From the NCBI GenBank assembly GCA_902519075.1, contig CABYIO010000006.1, positions 1-47,034 of the forward strand: 47,034 nt of DNA. Reading direction: 5' to 3'. A program made the translations under genes and the position numbers. Positions 34,201 through 41,225 of this stretch are shown piece after piece. The stretch comes from an uncultured Bacteroidota bacterium (GTDB lineage: Bacteria > Bacteroidota > Bacteroidia > Flavobacteriales > Flavobacteriaceae). Under the pieces are notes generated by a model, which was not told where the DNA came from, searched no databases, and saw only the letters and a list, made by a program, of their open reading frames with translations. Numbering within the stretch: position 1 is the first letter of the stretch; every line of letters starts with the position of its first letter.

Positions 34201-37107
34201 ATTTTCTGCATTTTCTGAACTCTCATAATAAGTTATGGTAAACTCTGAAGGATCTAAACCATTAAGTACTTCATCATCACTAAGACTTAAATCAAACAAA
34301 GCAAAACCATCAGTGTCATCATCACACAACTCTAGAGATGAAGACTCAGTATTTATCTGTGGAACATCATTAACAACTAATAAAACATCAAGAAATGTTG
34401 CACAATCAGTAACAACAGTTGAGCTTTCAATTCTAATATATACAATTTGACTGTAGGGGTTTATATTATTATAATCACCTGTAATAGCATTTACATTATT
34501 TTCTGCGTCTGCCTGAGTCTCATGATACGTAATAGTTAAACCAGTTTGTCCATCAGAAATAACGTCATCAAGTTGAGATAAATTAAATACTCCAAAACCA
34601 TCTGCATCTGCATCACAATACTCTAAAGATGACGGTGAAGTCGCCGAAGGAGCTGTTATTACACTTAAATCTAAAGTTGTAGTTGAAAAACAATTTGTAA
34701 TTATATCAACTACCCTGACATATATAGTTTGTGGATTGGCTACATTTGTGTAATTAATTGGTAATTGGTTATTATCATTTAACGCATCATCTTCTGAAAA
34801 GAAATAAGCGACGGAATAATTTGGATTACCATTAGTAATTTCAATATTTTTTATTGATAAATCCATCTCTGTTAGTCCATCTGCAAAATTATCATCACAT
34901 ACTTGTAACGGGGTCGGATCAATGATATCTAAAGATGAATTATCCTGACCAAGGGTGGTTACCTGTAATGTAGATGAAGATGGGCAAATATCATTTGTAG
35001 TATATTCAATATTGTATGTTGTAGAAGAGGAACCACCTGTAATTGTTCCTGTTGCTGAATCAATCACCGCTCCATCCACAGGTGACTCTGCAAATGCAAA
35101 GGAACCACCTGGTAATCCAGTAACTAAAGCTGTTGCTCCATCACACGTAGCCGTCAATTCAAAAGAAGAATCGTTAGGATCTCCAAAATTTATTCTAATA
35201 TCATCTGATACTATACAATCCTCATCATACACTTCAACTGTGTATATTCCAGTTTCAGCTGATGTAATGTTTAAAAAGGGATCATTTATTCCAAGAGATT
35301 GACCATCCAAATACCATTCATATGAAGCAGTTTCTGATTCATATTGACTATTAATTAGCACTGGTAAAACATCACTACATAATTCAATTACATCTTCCTC
35401 AATAATAATTGTTGTACCATCTTCTTCATATTCAACAACCGACTCAACATTAAAAGGTGGTTCTTCAACCGTAATAATTATTTCATCTTCTACAATGGTT
35501 ATATTTCCTGTACATGTTGTATAAGTTACCCTTGCAGTGTATGTTGTTGTTTCAGTTGGTAAAACTTCAAAACTTGGATCAGTTGATACTAAATCACCGT
35601 TTGAGTCTAACCATTCAAATTCAACTATACTTTCACCAGTAGGTGTGAAACGCCAAGCTTCTTCCTCTGTTGACCAGTTACCTGTATTATTTCTATCTGG
35701 CGGAACATACGCTATGGACCCATCATTATTCTGTATACCAACAATTTTTCCGTTGTCAAAGGAGCTGCAGTATGGAGCATTAAGTATATAAATATCAATT
35801 ATATTTGTGGTTTCGTAAAAAACTGCCATATGAGAGGCTATTTCACTTGTACATCCAAACATTGGAACATTGAAGTAACTTACAGCTAATACTCTGTTAG
35901 GAAAATCTCCAATAATTTCCCATGATATTTCAGTCGCAGAGTTAATTCCTGGGTAAATATCATGAAAAGGGGTAAAAATATTTGATTCGTTTAAAGGGGG
36001 TGTAATATTATTTGGAATCGTAGCTCCATTTAAATTATAAGCGTTAAAAGAGCCAGCAGCAATTGGATCAAAATTTATATTTCCATTTGAACCGACTTGG
36101 AATTGGGGTTGAAATTCATTAAAAAAGCAAAAATCAAAAATATTACCCAGATCATCTGTAGGAAAATCCTCAGGTGAATCCCATATATCGTCAGTGTTAA
36201 TATTAATACTGTTTTCTAGTCCAGAAAACGGAAATGGTGGGACAAAAACAATTTGATTAATTCCATAACTAGTACTTTGACCAATTTCTAAAAAATCTGC
36301 GTTTAACTGAACTATATTAGGACAATCGAGTTCTATATCATTACCTGCATCAACATATGGGTTTCCTGGGATTGTAGCACCAGCAATCACCTGAACTTCA
36401 GCAGTATTAGAATTACAACCATTATAATCAGTGATTATAAGGGTAACATTATACAAGCCGGCTGTTGAAAAGGAATGTTGAATATTTTCACCATTTGCGG
36501 AATTACCATCACCAAAACCCCATTCGTAGATAGCATCTTCACTTATTCCATTTGAGAAAGTTCCAATTGCAGTAAAATCAATCGTCTCATCTAGCTCAAC
36601 CTCAATTGATCCATCTATATTTACTGCTGGATTAGAATCAATCGCAGCAGTTACTTCCTGACATGGTTCAAAACAACTTATTGTCGCTTCCCAACCACTA
36701 GCTTGGGCAGCACCATTACTAAAAAATTGAATTGTTAAGCATCCTGTTGGATTATCAGCCACAATAAATCCTGGACTTGATGAAGCACTAGTGCCAGAAA
36801 ACATTCCAAACTCTTCAGCTGATGTGTTATCCCCATTATAAATGATTAATCCATCGCCGTTACCATTTTGAACTGGCTGAGTTGTAAAAGATTGGAAATC
36901 CAGCTCAACTACCTGTGCATCATTTTCAGGACAAATCGTAATTGTGTAATCTTCATTTGCGCCATAAACGCCGTTAGGGCCCCCAGAATCATAAAAAGAT
37001 CCTGAACAGGTGTTTACTGTTCCTCCATCACTTATTAATATCTCTTGTGAAAAAAGTGAATAACTAAACAGAAATGATATCCAGAAAAATATTTTAATTC
37101 TAATCAT
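31267..37107 (-). CDS. Giant T9SS type B surface protein with CUB, PKD and ten repeats
   Basis: A 1946-residue exported protein with a signal peptide (about 1-20). A CUB domain (about 22-145, GVYGANEDYTITICPEND) and a PKD domain (about 150-240, YEWGFGDGNSANGENIQHSF) come next, then a region of about 255-700 with Ig-like modules. Ten repeats of about 97 residues follow (about 729-1706), then SprB-like modules and a gliding-motility-associated CHU_C/T9SS type B domain (FFTPNGDGYNDTW to the C-terminus). Such proteins are attached to or released from the flavobacterial surface as adhesins or motility-associated filaments; the ligand is unknown. It overlaps a 146-residue exported protein by 4 bases. 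The C-terminal half has a higher GC content than the rest of the window. Confidence 0.9.
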   Translation of the reverse strand: MIRIKIFFWISFLFSYSLFSQEILISDGGTVNTCSGSFYDSGGPNGVYGANEDYTITICPENDAQVVELDFQSFTTQPVQNGNGDGLIIYNGDNTSAEEFGMFSGTSASSSPGFIVADNPTGCLTIQFFSNGAAQASGWEATISCFEPCQEVTAAIDSNPAVNIDGSIEVELDETIDFTAIGTFSNGISEDAIYEWGFGDGNSANGENIQHSFSTAGLYNVTLIITDYNGCNSNTAEVQVIAGATIPGNPYVDAGNDIELDCPNIVQLNADFLEIGQSTSYGINQIVFVPPFPFSGLENSININTDDIWDSPEDFPTDDLGNIFDFCFFNEFQPQFQVGSNGNINFDPIAAGSFNAYNLNGATIPNNITPPLNESNIFTPFHDIYPGINSATEISWEIIGDFPNRVLAVSYFNVPMFGCTSEIASHMAVFYETTNIIDIYILNAPYCSSFDNGKIVGIQNNDGSIAYVPPDRNNTGNWSTEEEAWRFTPTGESIVEFEWLDSNGDLVSTDPSFEVLPTETTTYTARVTYTTCTGNITIVEDEIIITVEEPPFNVESVVEYEEDGTTIIIEEDVIELCSDVLPVLINSQYESETASYEWYLDGQSLGINDPFLNITSAETGIYTVEVYDEDCIVSDDIRINFGDPNDSSFELTATCDGATALVTGLPGGSFAFAESPVDGAVIDSATGTITGGSSSTTYNIEYTTNDICPSSSTLQVTTLGQDNSSLDIIDPTPLQVCDDNFADGLTEMDLSIKNIEITNGNPNYSVAYFFSEDDALNDNNQLPINYTNVANPQTIYVRVVDIITNCFSTTTLDLSVITAPSATSPSSLEYCDADADGFGVFNLSQLDDVISDGQTGLTITYHETQADAENNVNAITGDYNNINPYSQIVYIRIESSTVVTDCATFLDVLLVVNDVPQINTESSSLELCDDDTDGFALFDLSLSDDEVLNGLDPSEFTITYYESSENAENAENPIVTPFAYTNITAFNQVVWVHVENNTTACYNTSSIELTVNELPVLTQPDPLNLCDYNNPGDEVEEFTLEDSIGQVLQGQTGIGITFYETQEDADNATNPIVSPYTNTSNAQTIYLRGVNEITGCYSTITLDLRVNPIPSPVVPEPIEECDEDNDGFTFFTVEANEVDIINGELDIVLSYYETMTNAENAIDPIISPYYNIVPDSQIIFVRAENVITGCINIVEQELVTIPSPELPLIIEDIIVCDDDYDGIAVFDLTQRDEDIFGEQSTTDFGLTYHETLIDAETGENPIVNTTSYENLTNPQTIFVRLEDLNNGCVSIGEFNLIVSLPPVIVQPTALEQCDDEIADETTEFDLTVKDDEITAGNIDWEVIYYETEEDALAGTNAIENPEAYTNTSVAGNAANPQTLHVAVVNTEGCIAYTTLTIRVLPNPTPSTDPADIELCDYDNTGDQIEIFDITINEAYIINGEPGVSVAYYESLENATDQIDPIADATTYTNIEPGQQTIYVRVTNDTTGCFTIVTFDIIVNPLPDIGDVPDVIACELNTDGFYDFDLETVTSELLGSQDPANFTVTYHETQEDADNGENALVSPYTNLTNPQLLFVNITNNLTGCNITGAGFNIEVQEAAIANGDGVPAELIICDDPNTANDGLAQFNLTDLDAQILDGQDPVNFTVTYYANEEDAEASINPLPTSFENTENPQVIFARVDNDTTVDDQCYDIAQATLLVNLLPEFTLEDSYTACVDVNGTELIPPTVMEINLSASEYTFEWINPTGTLEATTAAHTPLMGGTYTAVATNILTGCRREVTTEVIPSSPAIVEAVVTTLAFADEHVIEANAVGSGDYEYSLDDGPWQLDGTFTDVSPGEHTITVRDLNGCGIGTKSVLVIDYPRFFTPNGDGYNDTWQIIGIDTRPLSTIYIFDRYGKLLKQLSPLSEGWDGTFNGKPLPATDYWFTVIYEEPGTEIIKTFRAHFSLKR
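31990..34922 (-). repeat. Ten tandem degenerate ~97-residue protein repeats
   Basis: Each unit opens with a CD motif in an acidic context (for example QVCDDNFADG, EYCDADADG, ELCDDDTDG, VCDDDYDG). It continues with a YxETxxDAEN-like segment and closes with a NPQTIYVRV-type strand, a cysteine and a Pro-rich link. Cys-Asp motifs fall near 34903, 34615, 34325, 34035, 33750, 33458, 33170, 32868, 32575 and 32270, a period of about 290 bases. The units are diverged and not identical, so they are an old expansion. Confidence 0.9.
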
Positions 37108-37544
37108 AATTGAATATTTTTTGGAATTACATTGATGATGTAGTCGGTTCCATCAACTCTATAAATCTGACTTATTTGTGAATCAAAATCAAAATTATAA
37201 AGTAATGGATTGAAACTATTTTTATTAAATATTTTGGTTGTTGCCGCACTACTGACAGAACTTAATTTTGGAAGATTTTCGTTTGTATGGTATTTTTTGT
37301 TTAAAATTTGAACTCGATTTCTTAATATATCTTTGACATATTTTTCAAGTGCTTTGATTTTATTAATTCTTTTTAATGTTTCTTCATCAAAAGCATTGTC
37401 GATGAAAGACAATTCTTGATTAGTAAAAGGATAATCAAGATTTTTATTTGAATTATAACTCCATGAGTCAATTTTATCAGATTGTGAAAAAAGAAATGAA
37501 CACGAAAAAAATAATAATGATAATATAAAATGCTTTAACCCCAT
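37104..37544 (-). CDS. Small exported protein coupled to the giant surface protein, unknown function
   Basis: A 146-residue protein with a clear signal peptide (about 1-20, ending FLFSQ). The mature part is about 125 residues: a charged, helical middle (about 50-85, INKIKALEKYVKDILRNR) and a C-terminal YRVDGTDYIINVIPK. No known domain is seen and there is no T9SS tail or lipobox. Its stop overlaps the start of the giant gene (ATGA), so the two are probably translated together and may be partners at the surface. It is not PorP/SprF-like, which is the more common neighbour of such giants. Confidence 0.75.
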   Translation of the reverse strand: MGLKHFILSLLFFSCSFLFSQSDKIDSWSYNSNKNLDYPFTNQELSFIDNAFDEETLKRINKIKALEKYVKDILRNRVQILNKKYHTNENLPKLSSVSSAATTKIFNKNSFNPLLYNFDFDSQISQIYRVDGTDYIINVIPKNIQL

Positions 37545-37686
37545 GAATCAAATCTGTAGGAGCTAATTTAATTCATTTTTTTTAATTAGAAATTCTGATT
37601 ATTAGAGAAAGGATTTTTTTCTTAAAAAATCTTGTTTATATTAGGCACGATAATTGTTTAATTACAAATGAATTTAAATTTTAATT

Positions 37687-38379
37687 ATGAGGATAAATGA
37701 TAAAATTTTGTTGACCGATGATGAGATTGGTGATGATCACATCTCAACATCTGACTTTACTCCAATCAGAGATGATGCATTTGACAAATCTGATGAAGAA
37801 AAAATTTCGATAATTCAGAAGCATGTAAAAGAGATAATGTTGACTCTGGGTTTAGATTTAACCGATGACAGTCTAAGAGGTACTCCAAAAAGAATAGCAA
37901 AATCTTATGTTAATGAGTTGTTTTGTGGGCTAAACCCTAAAAATAAACCAAAAGCTTCTACATTTGATAATAAATACAATTACCGTGAAATGCTTGTTGA
38001 AAAAGATATAACTCTCTACTCAACATGTGAGCATCATTTTTTACCAATCGTAGGAAAAGCTCATATTGCATACATTTCTAGCGGAAATGTAATCGGACTA
38101 TCAAAAATGAATCGAATAGTTGACTATTACGCTAAAAGACCGCAAGTTCAAGAAAGACTTACAAAACAAATAGTTAAGGAGCTTCAAAAAGCTTTAGGTA
38201 CTGATGATGTTGCTTGTATTATTGATGCCAAACATCTTTGTGTTAATTCAAGAGGAATTAAAGACGTTTCTTCAAGTACTGTTACAAGTGAGTTTGGAGG
38301 TAAATTTAAGTACGACAGTTCAACTAAAGAAGAATTCCTTAAATATATTCAATTAGATACTTCCTTCAATGGAATATAA
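37687..38379 (+). CDS. folE: GTP cyclohydrolase I
   Basis: A 230-residue enzyme making 7,8-dihydroneopterin triphosphate from GTP, the first step of folate and tetrahydropterin synthesis. The zinc and catalytic motifs are present: LYSTCEHHFLPIVGKAHIAY, IGLSKMNRIVDYYAKRPQVQERLT and DAKHLCVNSRG. The first 45 or so residues form an extra acidic N-terminal part compared with E. coli FolE. It opens a core operon with cysS (16 bases), yidD, lgt and a DUF3817 gene. Its product feeds the pterin cofactor needed by the phenylalanine hydroxylase elsewhere in the window. Confidence 0.95.
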   Translation: MRINDKILLTDDEIGDDHISTSDFTPIRDDAFDKSDEEKISIIQKHVKEIMLTLGLDLTDDSLRGTPKRIAKSYVNELFCGLNPKNKPKASTFDNKYNYREMLVEKDITLYSTCEHHFLPIVGKAHIAYISSGNVIGLSKMNRIVDYYAKRPQVQERLTKQIVKELQKALGTDDVACIIDAKHLCVNSRGIKDVSSSTVTSEFGGKFKYDSSTKEEFLKYIQLDTSFNGI

Positions 38380-38395
38380 AGTGTAATTTTATTAC

Positions 38396-39877
38396 ATGCA
38401 ATCTGTTAATCAAGAATTAAAGATATATAACAGTATTTCTGGCGTAAAAGAAACTTTCAACACTGTCACTAAAGATCACGTGGGTATGTATGTATGTGGA
38501 CCTACAGTCTACAGTAATGTTCACTTAGGAAATTTAAGAACCTTTACATCATTTGATGTTATTTACAGATATTTAAATCATATTGGGTATAAAGTAAGGT
38601 ATGTTCGAAATATAACAGATGTTGGTCATTTAGAAAATGATGAAGATGTAGGTGAAGATAGAATAATTAAGAAAGCAAGAATTGAAAATCTTGAACCAAT
38701 GGAAGTGGTTCAAAAGTATACTTATGATTTTCATGAGACCGTAAGGAGATTTAACTTATTACCTCCTAATATAGAACCAACTGCTACTGGTCATATCACA
38801 GATCAAATCAGGCTTATTGAAAAAATAATTGATGAAGGTATGGCGTATGTAGTTAATGGGTCGGTTTATTTTGATGTTTTTGAATACAGCAAGTCCAATA
38901 ATTATGGAATTTTAAGTAAGCGAAATTTAGAAGATTTAATACATAATACCCGATCATTAGATGGTCAATCAGATAAAAAAAATCCTCAGGATTTTGCATT
39001 GTGGAAGAAAGCTGAAACAAAACATATTATGAAATGGAACTCACCATGGAGTGAAGGATTCCCAGGATGGCATATTGAATGTACCGCCATGAGTAATAAA
39101 TACCTAGGAGATATTTTTGATATACACGGTGGAGGAATTGATTTAAAGTTTCCACACCATGAATGTGAAATTGCACAATCTAATGTATGTTTCGGTACAA
39201 ATGCTGCTAATTACTGGGTTCATGCAAATATGTTGACTTTGAACGGTCAAAAAATGTCAAAATCGACGGATAATAATATTTTACCTGAAGAAATTTTTTC
39301 TAAAGGATCTCCTTTACTTTCTAAAACTTTTTCAGAATCTTGTGTCAAATTTTTTATGCTTCAAGCTCACTACAGGAGTGTTTTAGATTTAAGCAATGAA
39401 GCTCTTGTAGCCGCGGAAAAAGGATACAATAAATTAATTGATGCGATTAATATCTTAGAAAGCTTTAAAGATTTTAGCAATAAGTCAGATTTTGATATCA
39501 AAGAATGGGTGAATAATTGTTACAAAGCAATGAACGATGACTTTAATACACCAATTTTAATAGCAAATATATTTGATGCTGTAAAGTTTATAAATAAAGT
39601 GAATCAAGAAAAGGGTAATATTTCAAAAGAAGATTGGGAAGTTTTACTCAGATCGATAAATTCATTTGTATTTGATGTTATGGGACTTCAAAAATTAAAG
39701 CTACGCAATAATGAAAATAGTAAAATTAATAATGTAATTGATGTTCTTCTTGAGTTAAGAAATGATGCAAGAAAAAATAAAAATTATGAGCTAAGTGACA
39801 AGATAAGGGACATGCTTAAAAACAAAGGCATTTCTATTAACGATTCAGATAAAGATTCATCATTTACAATTGATTAG
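38396..39877 (+). CDS. cysS: Cysteinyl-tRNA synthetase
   Basis: A 493-residue class I synthetase that charges tRNA-Cys. [20 protein letters not shown] includes the zinc Cys34 and the HLGN form of the HIGH motif. WHIECTAMS and [14 protein letters not shown] supply further zinc ligands, and [11 protein letters not shown] is the KMSKS loop. The C-terminal anticodon-binding helical part is complete and the length is normal. yidD follows after 3 bases, so the genes form one operon. Confidence 0.97.
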   Translation: MQSVNQELKIYNSISGVKETFNTVTKDHVGMYVCGPTVYSNVHLGNLRTFTSFDVIYRYLNHIGYKVRYVRNITDVGHLENDEDVGEDRIIKKARIENLEPMEVVQKYTYDFHETVRRFNLLPPNIEPTATGHITDQIRLIEKIIDEGMAYVVNGSVYFDVFEYSKSNNYGILSKRNLEDLIHNTRSLDGQSDKKNPQDFALWKKAETKHIMKWNSPWSEGFPGWHIECTAMSNKYLGDIFDIHGGGIDLKFPHHECEIAQSNVCFGTNAANYWVHANMLTLNGQKMSKSTDNNILPEEIFSKGSPLLSKTFSESCVKFFMLQAHYRSVLDLSNEALVAAEKGYNKLIDAINILESFKDFSNKSDFDIKEWVNNCYKAMNDDFNTPILIANIFDAVKFINKVNQEKGNISKEDWEVLLRSINSFVFDVMGLQKLKLRNNENSKINNVIDVLLELRNDARKNKNYELSDKIRDMLKNKGISINDSDKDSSFTID

Positions 39878-39880
39878 CGG

Positions 39881-40117
39881 ATGAAGTTTTTGATCTATCC
39901 ATTTATTTTGATGATTAAGTTTTACCAAAGAGCTATATCACCATATTTTCCTGCAACTTGTAGACATCAACCTACATGTTCTCACTACTCAATTGAAGCA
40001 CTTAGAAAGCATGGATTATTTTTTGGATCGTATCTTGCGGTTCGAAGAATTTTAAGATGTCATCCTTGGGGGACATCTGGATATGATCCTGTACCTGAAA
40101 AATTTAAAAGAAAATAA
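39881..40117 (+). CDS. yidD: Membrane protein insertion efficiency factor YidD
   Basis: A 78-residue protein with the complete family signature: [35 protein letters not shown] and [17 protein letters not shown]. YidD helps YidC-dependent insertion of inner-membrane proteins and binds the membrane through an N-terminal amphipathic helix. It lies 3 bases after cysS and 2 bases before lgt, a location unlike the classical rnpA-yidC neighbourhood. Confidence 0.96.
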   Translation: MKFLIYPFILMIKFYQRAISPYFPATCRHQPTCSHYSIEALRKHGLFFGSYLAVRRILRCHPWGTSGYDPVPEKFKRK

Positions 40118-40119
40118 TT

Positions 40120-40947
40120 ATGGAAATATTACAATTTGTTTGGGATCCTACTTCTGAGGGTTTTACAATTTTTGGAAAATTTACTCTTTACTATTATAGT
40201 TTAATGTGGATGTTAGCATTTATTTTAGGGTTTTACATAATGCAAATCATATACAAAAAAGAAGGTTTATCAATGGAAAAGCTTGACTCACTTTTTGTTT
40301 ACACAATTTTAGGAACAATGATTGGTGCTCGGCTAGGTCATGTAATATTTTATCAAATTGAACTGTTTGATCAAGATTTTTTTAGTGTTTTTTTACCATT
40401 TAGGTTTAATCCAACTTTTGAGTTTACAGGCTTTAGAGGATTAGCTAGCCATGGAGCTGCAATAGGAATAATAACTGCAATGTATTTATATAACAGCAGA
40501 ATTTTAAAAAAATCTGTCCTTTGGATTCTTGATAGAATTTTAATTCCTGTTGCAATAGGCGGTGCTTTTATCAGAATCGGTAATTTCTTTAACTCAGAAA
40601 TTGTTGGTAAAGAAACTGATAGCGTCTTTGGTGTTGTTTTTTCAAAATTAGGTGAAGATTTTGCTCGTCACCCTGCACAGCTTTATGAAGCATTTAGCTA
40701 TATAATTATCTTTTTTATAGTTGCTCATATTTACTGGAGAACCGATAAATTAAAGAAAACAGGCTATTTATTTGGCTTATTCTTTGTTCTTCTTTGGTCA
40801 AGTCGTTTTATTGTCGAGTTTTTCAAACAAGCACAAGTTGACGGAAGAGAGGATTGGATCTTTGGTATGAATACAGGTCAAACATTAAGCATACCATTTA
40901 TATTAATTGGTTTTTATCTCATGTTTAAAAAAACCGCTAAATCTTAA
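40120..40947 (+). CDS. lgt: Prolipoprotein diacylglyceryl transferase
   Basis: A 275-residue inner-membrane enzyme with about seven helices. It moves diacylglycerol from phosphatidylglycerol to the lipobox cysteine, the first step for the several lipoproteins in this window. The family signature is visible: GARLGHVIFYQ, FRGLASHGAAIGI and RIGNFFNSEIVGKETD, with HPAQLYEAF near residue 187. The stop shares a base with the start of the next gene (TAATG). Confidence 0.96.
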   Translation: MEILQFVWDPTSEGFTIFGKFTLYYYSLMWMLAFILGFYIMQIIYKKEGLSMEKLDSLFVYTILGTMIGARLGHVIFYQIELFDQDFFSVFLPFRFNPTFEFTGFRGLASHGAAIGIITAMYLYNSRILKKSVLWILDRILIPVAIGGAFIRIGNFFNSEIVGKETDSVFGVVFSKLGEDFARHPAQLYEAFSYIIIFFIVAHIYWRTDKLKKTGYLFGLFFVLLWSSRFIVEFFKQAQVDGREDWIFGMNTGQTLSIPFILIGFYLMFKKTAKS

Positions 40948-41225
40948 TGATAAAACTCTTTAGATTAGTTGCCTTTATTGAAGGGGTATCATATATCCTA
41001 TTACTCTTTATTGCTGTACCAATTAAATATTTACTAGATGACCCAACCTATGTAAAATTATTAGGAATGCCACATGGTATCCTATTTGTTGGTTACATAA
41101 TCTTCGCCGTAATTGGAAAAAACAAATTTAACTGGAGTTACTTAGAATTTTTTATTATTTCTGCAGCTTCATTAGTTCCTTTTGGAACTTTCTATGTAGA
41201 TAAAAAATATTTAAGAATAAATTAA
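40947..41225 (+). CDS. DUF3817-family small membrane protein
   Basis: A 92-residue protein with three hydrophobic helices. The opening IKLFRLVAFIEGVSYILLLFIAVPIKY and the HGILFVGYIIF segment fit the DUF3817 family, whose function is not known. It is the last gene of the folE-cysS-yidD-lgt operon, starting in the lgt stop codon, and its stop abuts the convergent secDF stop with no base between. Confidence 0.85.
   Translation: MIKLFRLVAFIEGVSYILLLFIAVPIKYLLDDPTYVKLLGMPHGILFVGYIIFAVIGKNKFNWSYLEFFIISAASLVPFGTFYVDKKYLRIN

Noticed and set aside
34955-35302. 115-residue plus-strand frame inside the giant gene, and similar ones at 31745, 34235 and 35537
   Set aside because: Antisense shadows of an acidic repeat protein, whose codons read as Ser/Thr/Val-rich on the other strand.
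37604-37632. AT-rich hairpin in the gap between the small exported gene and folE
   Set aside because: The stem has a bulge and almost no G-C pairs, and it lies between two divergent starts where a terminator is not expected. I see no clear promoter in the gap either.
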